A stretch of DNA of 64,000 bases from Nilaparvata lugens (GCF_014356525.2 NC_052505.1:14456135-14520134); one strand, 5' to 3'; counted from the stretch's first letter, positions 50,401 through 56,351 are shown. Numbers and translations: made by a program. The notes: generated from the letters alone by a model not told the origin.

Positions 50401-52454
50401 TTCTTTCAATCAGCCACCTTGACAGCCTGTTCTTGAAAACACCAATAGGAAGATCCCGCACCGAGTCCGGCAGCAGGTTGAACATTTTGAGTGCCAACAA
50501 TGGGAAAGAGTCCTTTACTTTTGAAAACCTAGTGTGGAATCTCAAACTGTAGCTTTCCGCGGGTACCGTATGAATGTACCTGACACTATGATTACCTGCG
50601 GTAAGTGAGCCCAGTATGTACAGCCCGAAGATGGTGTGCACTTTCAGGCGTCTGAAAAGGGGTCGATAATGGGCAATGAAGTCACTGTATGTGATCCGCA
50701 GTGCCTTCTTTAAAAGAAGCAGGATACCATTGGAAGGCGGAGAATGACCCCAGATTCGAACTCCATACTCCACATGACTGCCAAATACCACATGATACAT
50801 CATTAGAAGTCTCTTGAGACTCAGGAGGCTTCTCAGCTTTCTGAACAGCTAGATTATTCTAGACAGTCTCCTGCATACCTGGTCAATATGCGGCTCCTAA
50901 CTTTGCTTGGCATCGATTCCAAAGCCAAGCAGAGTGACTGTATCGTCCCTTGGAGTGTGGGTACTAAGAGTTCAAAGTATCTCCTGCGTCTTGGCTTCAT
51001 TTAACTTGAGTTTATTTGCCGCAAACCACTCTTTAGCCTTGGAAAACAGATCCTGTGCACAGCGTTTAGCTTCCAGGGGTCCACTGCCCTTACTAACTAT
51101 GGTAGTGTCATCAGTAAACAGCAGACTAGAATTCTGTAGGTGGAGATCATTGATGAGTATGACAAATAACAGCGACATTGTATGTGATGACATTCAATGC
51201 GTTCAAGTGCAAGTGCACATTAGATTTCAGATACTGCTGTTGGAGAGATATAGATATATCTATCAATAATTAAACACTGGAATGTTGTTTAGAAATATCA
51301 CGAGTTTATCAAAAAATTACATACCAGTGTGTTTCATTATGCACGTTAGATCATGCATGGGCCGAAAAAGAAAATTTGAAATGTGCCATTGGAACACGTC
51401 GTGACTTGTTTGAGGCTGCTCACACTGAACACAACCATCAAGTATAATGTCCAGTGTGAATGTTCATATTGCTCTTAGTTTACAATAAAACATATTCTAT
51501 TCTATTCTCTTTCCAAGATTCTCATCTGCACGCTTGGTCATGCATAACCAAGCTTGCACTTGTAAATATACGCATTCAATGCAACCAAACACTCAATATT
51601 CTATGATGGCCTTCGAATACAAAAACGTTTACTGATGTACAAAAAGCCACCAATGACAACATGCAGAGAGCTATTCAGGGAATCTGCAATAACGAATGGA
51701 CTACAGAAGTTACCGTACATAGTTAAAACACATGGACAAGGAATATGCTGAGACTCCAACCTCAACGAGATTAGCTCATCTAGAACATATAAGTCAAAGA
51801 ATCATGAACGCACTACCAGAAGAAATTCTCGATAATTCTTATACAGGAAAAAATCAAGAGACAACTAAAAAATTCAAGAGAGATGCTTTAAAAGTTTGAT
51901 GAAGTCTTTTTCATATACAGAGTGAGAGATCTTAGAGGTGACCCATGTAAAAATTTGAATAGAGATGATGTCATCAGCCTCAGATCTAAAAAAATAGCAA
52001 ATTTCCATCATCTGTTGATAATGAAAAAGAGTGGAAGCAAATTAGTTTTAAATGATAAAAATTATGAAAGCTGCTAAAACTGGATACAAATTTTTAATTC
52101 TACTCTCCATTTATAACATTTGTGTCACTGTATAATCATAGTAAGTTAGTGCTCAATAATAAGACTAAAACACACTATCAACATTTTTATGTCAGCTTTT
52201 AAATGTCAAACTGCAAGTAAATGCTATGAAAAGTTTTTATTCAAAATTTGAAACTATAAAACACGACGGACTACCCACCAAAAGTCATGAATTACAACTA
52301 TTTTTTTTTCTTAAAACAAATATTGTATTCTTACCTCGCGTTTCATCCTTTCCAAATGTGCTCTTTGTAGCAATTCATTCCGTCCCTCTTTTCTGCTTGC
52401 ACCAGCTAGATTTTGTTCAGGTGATGATTTAAATTTACCTTCAAAACTATACAT
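17306..52454 (-). CDS. UBE3C: UBE3C, HECT-type E3 ubiquitin ligase (whole gene, 17 coding exons)
   Basis: UBE3C is a HECT E3 ligase that takes ubiquitin from an E2 onto a catalytic cysteine, extends chains (K29/K48 in the human enzyme) and acts with the proteasome. Seen here: 17 minus-strand exons with GT/AG junctions and matching phases, total 3204 nt = 1067 aa plus stop, against about 1083 aa in human. The N-terminus [17 protein letters not shown]-like, an IQ motif near residues 49-68, and a HECT domain over roughly the last 380 residues match UBE3C rather than UBE3B (for example [16 protein letters not shown] and [11 protein letters not shown]). The catalytic Cys is about residue 1003 in [13 protein letters not shown], and the protein ends GFELS. 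No frameshift or stop breaks the reading frame. The last exon exists twice; the span given ends at the distal copy. Introns are up to several kb and full of repeats. Identification is by remembered family sequence. Confidence 0.97.
17715..18348 (+). mobile_element. Reverse transcriptase relic between the two terminal exons
   Basis: The 88-codon frame at 17729 encodes [20 protein letters not shown] and [20 protein letters not shown], related to the element at 10598-11526. The 3'UTR contains a diverged actcgttgctagcgcac. It sits exactly between the two copies of the 943-bp duplication and lies antisense to UBE3C. Confidence 0.75.
18829..18834 (-). terminator. Candidate poly(A) signal after proximal terminal exon
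   Basis: On the minus strand this reads AATAAA about 50 nt downstream of the TAA at 18883. The position is plausible for cleavage and polyadenylation, but AATAAA is frequent in such AT-rich DNA. Confidence 0.5.
18883..19050 (-). CDS. UBE3C: UBE3C terminal exon, proximal copy
   Basis: 168 nt, 55 codons plus TAA (18885-18883). The acceptor is ttgtag and it starts in phase 0. It encodes [20 protein letters not shown] and ends SGFELS after LLYAIQSG, the C-terminal tail of HECT including the conserved final aromatic-containing GFELS. The acceptor is intact, and a poly(A) signal lies about 50 nt after the stop. As the copy nearer the preceding exon, it is the default terminal exon. Confidence 0.95.
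   Translation of the reverse strand, partial: DLNPPFCILNAGTSERLPTASTCMNLLKLPQFQDKELLKKKLLYAIQSGSGFELS
19373..19492. mobile_element. MITE family 2 (GCCGGTTGCACAA termini), copy 1
   Basis: About 120 bp with terminal repeats of the form 'ttgcacaatagccggttgaa' and its reverse complement. A second copy is at 58886-59030. Parts of the terminal motif also occur near 8393 and 13300. Confidence 0.75.
19547..19686 (-). repeat. 70-bp tandem duplication covering a UBE3C exon end and donor
   Basis: 19547-19616 repeats 19617-19686. The copied part includes the last about 26 nt of the catalytic exon (RPPLLGFK codons) and a gtgagt donor at 19588-19583, creating a decoy donor about 70 bp into the intron. 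Confidence 0.9.
19660..19790 (-). CDS. UBE3C: UBE3C coding exon 16 (catalytic cysteine)
   Basis: 131 nt, phase 1 to phase 0. The acceptor is gtgtag and the donor gtgagt. It encodes [18 protein letters not shown] and [17 protein letters not shown]; the Cys is the thioester-forming catalytic residue of HECT ligases. The last part of the exon with its donor is repeated about 70 bp downstream (19547-19616). Confidence 0.97.
20117..20960 (+). mobile_element. Dispersed repeat 'CCCCTGTGGGTTGGGGGAGC', copy 1
   Basis: A GC-rich element that begins ccccctgtgggttgggggag and includes a cgtaggaggcgactaaaa box. It shares long stretches with 29580-30350 and 30676-31265, including its end near 'ggttcttgtaaagaacacag'. 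There is no intact coding frame. Probably the 5' part of a non-LTR element or a derivative of one; class uncertain. Confidence 0.65.
21130..21600 (+). pseudogene. Mariner-like transposase relic
   Basis: The plus-strand translation in shifting frames gives [32 protein letters not shown] and [10 protein letters not shown], resembling the C-terminal DD(E/D) part of mariner transposases (NPPYSPDLAPSDYHLFP). Stops and frameshifts make it non-functional. Confidence 0.6.
21925..22051 (-). CDS. UBE3C: UBE3C coding exon 15 (HECT)
   Basis: 127 nt, phase 0 to phase 1. The acceptor is cttccag and the donor gtaata. It encodes [20 protein letters not shown] and [15 protein letters not shown], directly matching the UBE3C C-terminal HECT. 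Confidence 0.97.
22206..22452. mobile_element. MITE family 3 (AAGGGTRTGATCACA termini), copy 1
   Basis: About 247 bp; left end aagggtatgatcacagtgaa, right end gcgtatcacacccttattt. Related copies are at 46669-46865 and 51320-51600. Confidence 0.75.
22538..22781. mobile_element. Fold-back element
   Basis: About 90-bp inverted arms around a 48-bp centre. The arms share 'tttcggtggcttag' and 'agacgacacagatagatta'-like sequence. Lies in the UBE3C intron next to exon 15. Confidence 0.8.
23001..23129 (-). CDS. UBE3C: UBE3C coding exon 14 (HECT)
   Basis: 129 nt, 43 codons, phase 0. The acceptor is ctgacag and the donor gtaagt. It encodes [20 protein letters not shown] and ends QCLAFRQ, as in the family ([26 protein letters not shown]). 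Confidence 0.96.
23483..23614. repeat. Inverted repeat with 'gtcaaaaaccayaga' arms
   Basis: Arms of about 55 bp (taaataaaaagactaaac.. and its reverse complement). The arm sequence resembles the Penelope-linked segment at 35215 and the hairpin at 56944. Confidence 0.7.
23857..24069 (-). CDS. UBE3C: UBE3C coding exon 13 (HECT)
   Basis: 213 nt, 71 codons, phase 0 at both ends. The acceptor is ttgcag and the donor gtaagt. It encodes [40 protein letters not shown] and [16 protein letters not shown], which distinguish UBE3C from UBE3B. Confidence 0.97.
24126..24260. mobile_element. Partial MITE family 4 (one end)
   Basis: 'ggccggtcactaacgagac' followed by 'aaattttgaggttgggtttt' parallels the left part of the element at 42513-42857. 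No matching right end was seen. Confidence 0.5.
24530..25628 (+). mobile_element. Non-LTR retrotransposon relic with (TTGAA)n tail
   Basis: Broken frames encode [13 protein letters not shown] and [40 protein letters not shown], typical of the post-catalytic RT region, then [10 protein letters not shown].. from the distal part. It ends aataaattgaattgaattga. Plus strand, antisense to UBE3C, in the intron between exons 12 and 13. Confidence 0.8.
25795..26045 (+). repeat. Dispersed repeat 'GCGGAGCACGGGTTACCTG', copy 1
   Basis: Shares 'attcttaatttaccgaggat' and 'gcggagcacgggttacctg' and more with 30360-30585. Ends near CTAGT, which could suggest a Helitron-type 3' end, but I see no convincing terminal hairpin. 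Confidence 0.6.
26579..26823 (-). CDS. UBE3C: UBE3C coding exon 12 (HECT N-lobe)
   Basis: 245 nt, phase 1 to phase 0. The acceptor is tgttag and the donor gtaagt. It encodes [35 protein letters not shown] and [10 protein letters not shown], the canonical HECT N-lobe motifs including the E2-binding half of the domain. Confidence 0.97.
27428..27617. repeat. Tandem duplication, about 95 bp x2
   Basis: Two copies share 'ggcctgtaaaaatgttcgaa' and 'aaaatttgaagctgatgga'. Confidence 0.85.
27935..28805. mobile_element. MITE family 5 with clustered 'gagcatttgctc' motifs, copy 1
   Basis: About 870 bp. Left end gggacatatgaatgaagttg, right end tttatttatgtggcccac, forming an inverted pair. Both ends are packed with palindromic gagcatttgctc/gagcatatgctc motifs. 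A related copy in opposite orientation is at 59190-60170. Confidence 0.75.
29147..29378 (-). CDS. UBE3C: UBE3C coding exon 11 (start of HECT region)
   Basis: 232 nt, phase 0 to phase 1. Two overlapping acceptors (tcagag) are present; the inner one is chosen because it keeps frame. It encodes [20 protein letters not shown] and then [17 protein letters not shown], both hallmark UBE3C strings at the N-terminal edge of HECT. Confidence 0.95.
29580..30350 (+). mobile_element. Dispersed repeat 'CCCCTGTGGGTTGGGGGAGC', copy 2
   Basis: Starts gccccctgtgggttggggga and has the cgtaggaggcgtctaaaagg box. It then holds about 0.3 kb not seen in the other copies, and resumes at 'aaggcaacgccagaagttgc'. Confidence 0.65.
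30360..30585 (+). repeat. Dispersed repeat 'GCGGAGCACGGGTTACCTG', copy 2
   Basis: Parallel to 25795-26045 over about 200 bp, directly adjoining the preceding dispersed element. Confidence 0.6.
30676..31265 (+). mobile_element. Dispersed repeat 'CCCCTGTGGGTTGGGGGAGC', copy 3
   Basis: Starts ggccctctgtgggttaggag. Contains cgtaggaggcgactaaaagg and ends with ctcctggatcttgtaaagaa and an aataacaataac tail. Shares its 3' part with copy 1. Confidence 0.65.
31507..31749 (-). CDS. UBE3C: UBE3C coding exon 10
   Basis: 243 nt, 81 codons, phase 0 at both ends. The acceptor is tgacag and the donor gtgagt. It encodes [20 protein letters not shown], the conserved segment just before the HECT domain (DTRRNFCPPNHW in vertebrates), then a basic linker. 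It is GC-rich compared with the flanking introns. Confidence 0.95.
32086..32439. mobile_element. MITE family 1, longer diverged copy
   Basis: Left ctataatgagtccacgttat, right ttatagcgtggacttcattat. The interior is related to 41547-41920 and is longer than in the 221-bp form. Confidence 0.75.
32524..33279 (+). mobile_element. Tc1/mariner-type element with degenerate transposase
   Basis: About 756 bp bounded by 35-bp inverted repeats (TACAGGATTATTCTAAATGA at the left; reverse complement at the right). Plus-strand fragments read [20 protein letters not shown] and [20 protein letters not shown], a DDE transposase C-terminus; an upstream QDRAPP-like segment is also seen. Stops are present and the element is shorter than an intact one, so it is a defective copy inside a UBE3C intron. 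Confidence 0.85.
33461..33660 (-). CDS. UBE3C: UBE3C coding exon 9
   Basis: 200 nt, phase 1 to phase 0. The acceptor is ttggcag and the donor gtaaac. It encodes a helical segment, [18 protein letters not shown], ending MWNHLFK, matching the family's LRDACLGIIKLAYPE and WIQLFK. Confidence 0.94.
34126..34600 (+). mobile_element. Retroelement 3' end ([11 protein letters not shown] type) with tail
   Basis: An intact frame at 34136-34387 encodes [35 protein letters not shown] and [14 protein letters not shown], the very common C-terminus of RTE/Jockey-like reverse transcriptase polyproteins in insects. A 3'UTR follows with cagttttgggctgtgcctgt. Plus strand. Confidence 0.85.
34827..35077 (-). CDS. 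UBE3C: UBE3C coding exon 8
   Basis: 251 nt, phase 2 to phase 1. The acceptor is cttgcag and the donor gtaagc. It encodes [19 protein letters not shown], then [20 protein letters not shown] and HDAEFYGD, which align with the UBE3C segment ISRGSPMSFEDSSRIIPL and HDNEFFGD. The exon is strikingly GC-rich compared with its surroundings. Confidence 0.95.
35215..36010 (-). mobile_element. Penelope-like retroelement fragment with GIY-YIG endonuclease
   Basis: The minus strand from 36010 reads [39 protein letters not shown], then [20 protein letters not shown] and [12 protein letters not shown]: the GIY-YIG nuclease that follows the reverse transcriptase in Penelope-like elements. Only the C-terminal part remains. 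Downstream, aagaccggtttcggttatta and ttgtcaaaaaaccacag lie in the terminal region typical of these elements. Catalytic G-V-Y and C-Y-V-G-Q-T-G residues are visible. Confidence 0.88.
36274..36435. repeat. Imperfect tandem repeat, about 98 bp spacing
   Basis: Two copies of 'tataggatactcaagt..cttggc.actc.agatg' at about 36278 and 36376. Confidence 0.6.
36739..36890 (-). CDS. UBE3C: UBE3C coding exon 7
   Basis: 152 nt, phase 0 to phase 2. The acceptor is gtttcag. The sequence at the 3' end offers two nested gtaa donors (gtaagtaa); the first one keeps the frame. It encodes [19 protein letters not shown] and ends [12 protein letters not shown]. Confidence 0.9.
37129..37632. mobile_element. MITE family 6 (AGATATCWCATGGTATAGG termini), copy 1
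   Basis: About 500 bp; left agcataagaagatatcacat, right its inverted form. A shorter relative is at 45260-45508. Confidence 0.8.
37647..37866. mobile_element. Near-perfect palindromic MITE (CTAGCCGTCAGGCTCGC)
   Basis: Two arms of about 95 bp (ctagccgtcaggctcgcttc at the left, inverted at the right) flank a short centre with caggctcgcttcgcccgcct. No coding capacity. Confidence 0.88.
38261..38305. repeat. (GAGT)n microsatellite
   Basis: About eleven tetranucleotide units, with two GTCA interruptions in the middle. Confidence 0.9.
38630..39020. repeat. Dispersed repeat with 'GAAAACGGCTCTAACGAT', copy 1
   Basis: Shares tctcgaaaacggctctaacg, tgcactaggtctcatcc and ggataattcatccttgg with 58535-58765. 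It ends near gcgaagctcggtgccccgat, a motif also found near 34615, 58185 and 59160. A Helitron-like origin is possible but unproven. Confidence 0.6.
39270..40078 (+). mobile_element. Reverse transcriptase relic (non-LTR)
   Basis: Two frames separated by one frameshift near 39640 encode [40 protein letters not shown] and then [21 protein letters not shown] and [17 protein letters not shown]. This is the distal RT region of an insect non-LTR element, well preserved apart from the frameshift; 5' truncated. Confidence 0.85.
40311..40462 (-). CDS. UBE3C: UBE3C coding exon 6 (acidic linker)
   Basis: 152 nt, phase 1 to phase 0. The acceptor is ttgtag and the donor gttggt. It encodes [14 protein letters not shown] and then an acidic low-complexity run, [16 protein letters not shown], matching the acidic linker in vertebrate UBE3C. 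The acceptor is directly followed on the intron side by a 61-bp minisatellite array. Confidence 0.9.
40463..41375. repeat. 61-bp minisatellite abutting a UBE3C splice acceptor
   Basis: About 16 units of gtagaaattgtgcaaatgtt..cacagattggagaaaatctt..gcatggtcattg; most are 60-62 bp, a few are shortened to about 41 bp. The array begins right at the acceptor of exon 6, so in the gene's sense the repeat supplies the pyrimidine-rich tract. Long frames in it are repeat artefacts. Confidence 0.93.
41547..41920. mobile_element. MITE family 1, longer copy 2
   Basis: Left ttgtgaggtccacgttataa, right ttataacgtggaccttacta. Its interior matches the copy at 32086-32439 more than the 221-bp form. Confidence 0.78.
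42013..42505 (-). repeat. Three tandem copies of the end of UBE3C exon 5 with its donor
   Basis: Units of about 165 bp, ending near 42178, 42345 and 42505. Each contains 45-60 nt matching the 3' end of exon 5 (codons for [13 protein letters not shown]) followed by accagtaagc, an intact donor. None has an obvious acceptor, so they are exon-end fragments and not exons. A MITE at 42513-42857 separates them from the real exon. Confidence 0.9.
42513..42857. mobile_element. MITE family 4 (TGGCCACTAACG termini)
   Basis: About 345 bp; left aaggctggccactaacggta, right gtcgttagtggccacccttc. Inserted in the intron between the exon-end copies and the real exon 5. Confidence 0.8.
42954..43153 (-). CDS. 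UBE3C: UBE3C coding exon 5
   Basis: 200 nt, phase 2 to phase 1. The acceptor is gtttcag and the donor gtaagc. It encodes [15 protein letters not shown] and then [16 protein letters not shown], the middle helical region of UBE3C. The last 50-60 nt and the donor of this exon reappear three times downstream in the intron (see the feature at 42013-42505). Confidence 0.93.
43665..44835. repeat. 86-bp tandem repeat interrupted by a TIR element
   Basis: Units of the form 'ccttttcgaatgcaacacgttgcttttg..gagcatctgttgc' occur once before (43677) and three times after (44590-44830) the insertion at 43747-44577. Confidence 0.8.
43747..44577. mobile_element. TIR element with GGGACACA ends and TTAA flanks
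   Basis: About 830 bp. Left ggccgggacacacatatccg with ccgagcccgcgcc, right its inverted form (tgcggttatatgtgtcccga). Both ends touch TTAA, as expected of a piggyBac-type target site, but there is no transposase. Non-autonomous. Confidence 0.7.
45065..45250 (-). mobile_element. Retrotransposon 3' tail fragment
   Basis: On the minus strand it ends with ..gttgatttgatttgatttt after an AATAAAAG signal, the same (TTTGA)n type of tail as at 11506. Confidence 0.55.
45260..45508. mobile_element. MITE family 6, copy 2
   Basis: Left atatctcatggtataggttg, right ataccatgggatacctactt; about half the length of copy 1. Its right edge is only about 30 bp from the donor of UBE3C exon 4. Confidence 0.75.
45540..45724 (-). 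CDS. UBE3C: UBE3C coding exon 4
   Basis: 185 nt, phase 0 to phase 2. The acceptor is gtttcag and the donor gtcagt, chosen because only this donor keeps phase with the next exon. It encodes [20 protein letters not shown] and a Leu/Pro-rich stretch, [17 protein letters not shown] end lies only about 30 bp beyond the donor. Confidence 0.85.
46669..46865. mobile_element. MITE family 3, copy 2
   Basis: Left agggtgtgatcacattggat, right acgcatccaatgtaatcaca. The interior shares ttggtcatgcataaccaagc with 51320-51600. Confidence 0.7.
47340..47600 (+). mobile_element. Degenerate retroelement 3' tail
   Basis: Resembles the 3'UTR at 34400-34580 (gaagcatctaaatttaaaaa, tctactttgtgaaaata) and ends in aatgaataaagaataattg. 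No coding part. Confidence 0.5.
47845..48090 (-). CDS. UBE3C: UBE3C coding exon 3
   Basis: 246 nt, 82 codons, phase 0 at both ends. The acceptor is tttgcag and the donor gtactt. It encodes a helical segment beginning [15 protein letters not shown] and containing [12 protein letters not shown], which corresponds to the MRMLEVFSS region of vertebrate UBE3C. Confidence 0.92.
48258..49290 (-). mobile_element. Non-LTR reverse transcriptase relic
   Basis: Minus-strand fragments read [48 protein letters not shown] and [16 protein letters not shown]: distal RT. Several stops. The 3' tail lies at about 48258. Same strand as UBE3C, in intron 2. Confidence 0.82.
49766..49975 (-). CDS. UBE3C: UBE3C coding exon 2 (IQ motif)
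   Basis: 210 nt, 70 codons, residues 41-110. The acceptor is ctgcag before 49975 and the donor is gtaagt after 49766. It contains [18 protein letters not shown], an IQ-type calmodulin-binding motif found at this place in UBE3C and UBE3B, and then [14 protein letters not shown]. Both ends are phase 0. Confidence 0.95.
50285..51200 (-). mobile_element. Non-LTR reverse transcriptase relic with palm motif
   Basis: Minus-strand frames give [35 protein letters not shown], then [31 protein letters not shown] and [20 protein letters not shown]. The catalytic box reads FTDDT instead of the usual YADD/FADD, so the first Ala is changed. A second degenerate copy of the same element is at 53578-54780. 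Confidence 0.88.
51320..51600. mobile_element. MITE family 3, copy 3
   Basis: Shares gatcatgcatggg, gcttggtcatgcataaccaa and atatacgcattcaatg with the other copies. Terminal repeats are decayed. Confidence 0.6.
51640..52030 (+). pseudogene. Possible retroelement debris
   Basis: A plus-strand stretch gives [20 protein letters not shown] in one frame, which resembles the distal RT region of non-LTR elements, with stops and shifts. Nothing else recognised. Confidence 0.35.
52335..52454 (-). CDS. UBE3C: UBE3C coding exon 1 (start codon, residues 1-40)
   Basis: The start ATG is at 52454-52452 and the donor gtaaga follows 52335. The 40 residues begin [15 protein letters not shown] and continue with a basic, helical stretch ending HLERMKRE, which is the conserved UBE3C N-terminus. 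Phase 0 at its end fits the next exon. The ATG is chosen because it aligns with the family start. A possible splice acceptor (aatag) lies immediately upstream, so a 5'UTR intron is likely. Confidence 0.93.
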
Positions 52455-53131
52455 TCTATTGATTAATAAAATTTCAACTTGTCAGTATTTGATCCAATAA
52501 AAATTCAACTGCCAGCAACTATATCATGAAGAGATTATCACATTTTGAAAAATCTAACACAAGAGAAATAGAGAATACTTAAGGAAAATGAATGTTCAAA
52601 ATCAACTAAAATTTTGTGATATTTTGCTTTCAATTATTCTAATAGGTTATGTTTCATTCAACACATTTTGTTCAAAAACTATTTACATAAAATAACTGTT
52701 CTTTCAGTGCCCACTAGTAACTAAAAATTATTATATCAGATGTAATTTTGAAAAACTTTTTTGAAGAAAAATCAGCAATTAGAATAATATTTTATAAAGT
52801 AGAAGGATGAAACTAGCTCAATATTTTTCACTCGCTTGCCACTTGCTTGACATCTTGACAATAATAATAACATGACAAGGAAATTGTAGCAAAGACAGAG
52901 ACAAGAACAATAGAGAGCTATATGAATCAGCTGATGAAGTTTCAATTTTTCCTTTGTTGGTAGCTGTTTGTAGTAATTAATTAACTTGCTACAAATAATA
53001 CAGAGCACAGTTCTTCCAAACTATCTATCATAAATTAGACATGTTATTAATGAACTAGCTAAAAAATAAATTTCAATAGGAAGCTCCAACTAAGCAAGTC
53101 TATAAATTTATCCTTCAATGCTGTTTCTTAC

Positions 53132-53420
53132 CGCGGAGCGGGAAAACTTTAAAATAGAGTGTAGATAAAAATCCATCGTTATAAATGCACAATAAATTAT
53201 AGTAATATTATACTGGATTCTGGATATTATTATTTTTATTAAAATACTGTTTCATTGATTGAATTATCATGAATGATTTTTTTTTGTTCATCCCCTCATC
53301 TTATTCTTTCCTTGAACTTTTATTCTTAATTTTTTAAATTTACTCTTTTCTATTTATTCCTATGTGAATATTGTCATAAGCTCAATTTTCCTTCATTTTA
53401 AAAGTTTAGTTTTATTTCTC
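53132..53420 (-). promoter_or_regulatory. Possible UBE3C non-coding first exon and promoter region
   Basis: A consensus donor gtaaga follows a small GC-rich patch (ccgctccgcg) at 53132, and an acceptor-like aatag sits just before the start ATG at 52454. This fits a 5'UTR intron of about 0.68 kb. The exon's upstream border and the transcription start cannot be seen; the DNA beyond is very T-rich. Inference only. Confidence 0.3.
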
Positions 53421-53577
53421 TTGGGACAGAAAAGAGTAGTTTTAATTATTCTCAATATGTGGAGGTTGAGTTAATAGTTGAAAATTAGCGTTATTTTGCA
53501 TGTTTTATAACTTGTAATAATATTTAACATGGAAGAATCTATGGTCCAACATGTGAACTGGTGTCAGGAGAAAATCC

Positions 53578-54780
53578 AAAGTCTAGATCGTTAGCCAGGT
53601 GCTCCCGGATAGATCGCGTCAAAAAAAAACTTTAAACTTGAGAATCAAGATGGCGTGGCATCACAGTCCCTCAAAGCTATCCCCAAGGAAATCACTGATA
53701 CTTTAATACCTTTTCTCAATCAGCCACCTTGACAACCTCTTCTTGAAAACATCAATAGAAATATGCTAACACTGGGAACGAGTCCTTCACTTTGGACAAC
53801 CTACAGCGTGGAATACCTTTAATACCTTCTGCTTCATTCATTATCCACTCTTGTGAGATCGATGGCGTCAAAAATCAAAACACATTTAACAAAAACTGTA
53901 ACAGATCATATGGCAGTGATCCAGTGTACGCACTCTCAGTAAAAATTCGAATTATCACCCATAAATTCATTTACACTGTAATGTGCCTTGGCCCACAGTA
54001 GCTTCCGGACGGTTCTCCTGAAGGCGGCCTTATCTAATTGCTTCACACTATTTTAGGCAGCTTGTTGTAAAATTTCAGGGCTGAAATCCTATAACTGGCC
54101 TGTGATCGGTGGAGGCGTCTCCTGGGGATATCCAACAGCTCACTGAGCCTGGTGTTGTGGCGGTGGATGTCACTACGGGCAGCTAGAGTATGCTGTATCT
54201 TCTTGACATACACCAAGCACAGGATGATATAATGGCTGAAGAAAGTCAGTACACCAAGGCGAGCAAAGTGTGGATACTAATCTCCAACTGTAGCCTTCCG
54301 CAGGTACCGTATGAATGCACCTGACATGTACAGACCGAAGACGGTGTGCAGTTTTAGGCGTCTGAAGATGGATTGACAATGGGCAATGAAGTCACTGTAT
54401 GTAAGGATCCGCAGTGCCTTCTTTTGAAGAAGCAGGATGTCATTGGCATGCGGAGAATGTCCCCAGAAAAGAACTCAATGCCAAACACCACATGATACAT
54501 TATTAGAAGTCTCTTGAGTCCCAGGAGGCTTCTCAGTTTTCTGAACAGGTAGATTACTCTAGACAGTCTCCTGCATACCTGGTCAATATGCGGTTCCCAA
54601 CTTAATTTGGCATCGATTCAAAGCCAAGCAAAGTGACTGTTTCGTCCCTTAGAGTGTGGGTACTAAGAGTACAAAGCATCTCCTGTGTCTTGACCTCATT
54701 CAACTTGAGATTGTTTGCAGTAAACCACTCTTTAGCCTCGGAAAACAGCTCCTGTGCACAGCGTTTAGCTGTGCTAATAA
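53578..54780 (-). mobile_element. Second degenerate copy of the RT element at 50285
   Basis: Shares ctatccccaaggaaatcact, gtaccgtatgaat.cacctgac, agacagtctcctgcatacct and gcacagcgtttagct with 50285-51070. More decayed, with extra sequence near 53800-54240. Minus strand, in the spacer between UBE3C and MITD1. Confidence 0.85.
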
Positions 54781-54889
54781 AATATACACATCAAAATAAA
54801 ATATAATGGTGAGTGCTGAGTTGGATGTGCTCATACAGGGGTATGATATAGATTTCATACTAAATATATTATACAGTCTCAAACATTAA

Positions 54890-55110
54890 GATAGCTGGGA
54901 CATGTACATAGAATGGAACAGGGCCAATCTCTTTAAAATATTGAGGAGTAGGCCGAAGGAGGAAGGGAAGGCGCTGGATGGTTGTGTCATAAAGAACTTG
55001 GCAGGATTGGAGGTGAGAGGATGGGAGTCAAAGACTGCTTACAAAGATGAATGGAGGAGAGTGGTAGAGAATGCCAAAGCCCACCTCGGGCTGTAGAGTA
55101 AACAAGATAG
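54890..55110 (+). mobile_element. Retroelement 3' end fragment (RTE/Jockey-like)
   Basis: The plus-strand frame gives GLEVRGWESKTAYKDEWRRV and VENAKAHLGL, parallel to [22 protein letters not shown] at 34136-34387. Diverged. Confidence 0.7.
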
Positions 55111-55528
55111 TTACATGTATGGTAACCGTTTATTACATTTTCAAACATGAACTATTAAAAAATTGATAGAAAAGATTTATACATCAAATTTACAATACTT
55201 TACAAGATGAAAAGTTGTCAACAATGAAAATTCTTCATGATCTTAAAAACATTAACGAAAAATACTCCACTACTACTATGATATTATACTTTGAAAAATA
55301 GTCTCTCATGTACTCATTTTGTATAAAATTTATACTAGAAAATTACATAGGTTTCAAAGAGACAGTCTACATTTTTACAACTTGATTATACACGCTCAAA
55401 CTAATAGTTATTTTATCACAGATTTAACAATTAATAAAACTGATTATTTACAACGAGAGAGTCCTCAATATATTACAAATTTACAATATATTACATTAAT
55501 TATAGGTCATATTATGACCTATAATTTA

Positions 55529-55876
55529 GGGCCGATTTCCGAGCTCGGGATTCAGGTGAGTTCTAGACTTTAAACAGCTGGAGTCAGAAAATTGGCTTTC
55601 CAAAACTGGGCGTAGTCACAATAATGAGTTCAGCAAAATAAATCTTTATTTTCTCATATCTATTATTAGAAATATTCCTAAATAATTCATAATAGCTGAG
55701 ACTTTACACTATTTTCTCTTAATTTTATTTTGTGTTCAATTTTATAGTTTTTCGAAATTTAACTTAAACGTGACTTTGACTATGACTATGACTACGCCCC
55801 GTTTTGGAAAGCCAATTTTCTGACTCCAGCTGTTTAAAGTCTAGAACCTAGCTAAATCCCGAGTTCGGAAACCGGC
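55529..55876. mobile_element. MITE with about 95-bp terminal inverted repeats
   Basis: Left agggccgatttccgagctcg, right cccgagttcggaaaccggcc. The arms also share ttggctttccaaaac and ctgactccagctgttt. Lies just downstream of the MITD1 stop. Confidence 0.88.
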
Positions 55877-56185
55877 CCTCAAGTACTTTATGGAAAAGTA
55901 GTATAAGTACAAGTATTTTGTCTAAATCTGTTCTTACCTATGCTATACATTTACCAACATTTAATAATTTACTTGATGGATAATATGACCTTTTGTCCTA
56001 TCCGGTTGAAATTTAAAACTTTAAAATCTTAAAGTTGAGATTTAAAAGCTAACACAATGGAATTGAAATAAAAATATGTATCTATATGTCTAAAAGTAAA
56101 GATATCTGGAAATTGACCAATTTACAAATATTTACCACTATCTCATTTTGTACTTCGAAAAGGATTTGAATGAAGAGTTTGTAAC

Positions 56186-56351
56186 CTAATTAGTGTTTTT
56201 GAATTGTACGTTCTTCTTATGGAATATGTCGACGTTTGTTTCATAACACGGTCTGAGGTCGTAATCGTGCGAGCCAATGCAAAATTTGTTGTCGACTGCT
56301 TTGAAGTAGTCAAGGCCTCTACCAATTTTTATTATCCAGCCGTTGTTCAAT
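56186..56351 (-). CDS. MITD1: MITD1 terminal exon
   Basis: 166 nt starting in phase 2, with acceptor gtttcag and stop TAG at 56188-56186. It encodes [20 protein letters not shown] and [17 protein letters not shown], the most conserved part of MITD1, ending about 7 residues past FHKK. It is intact. Confidence 0.95.
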
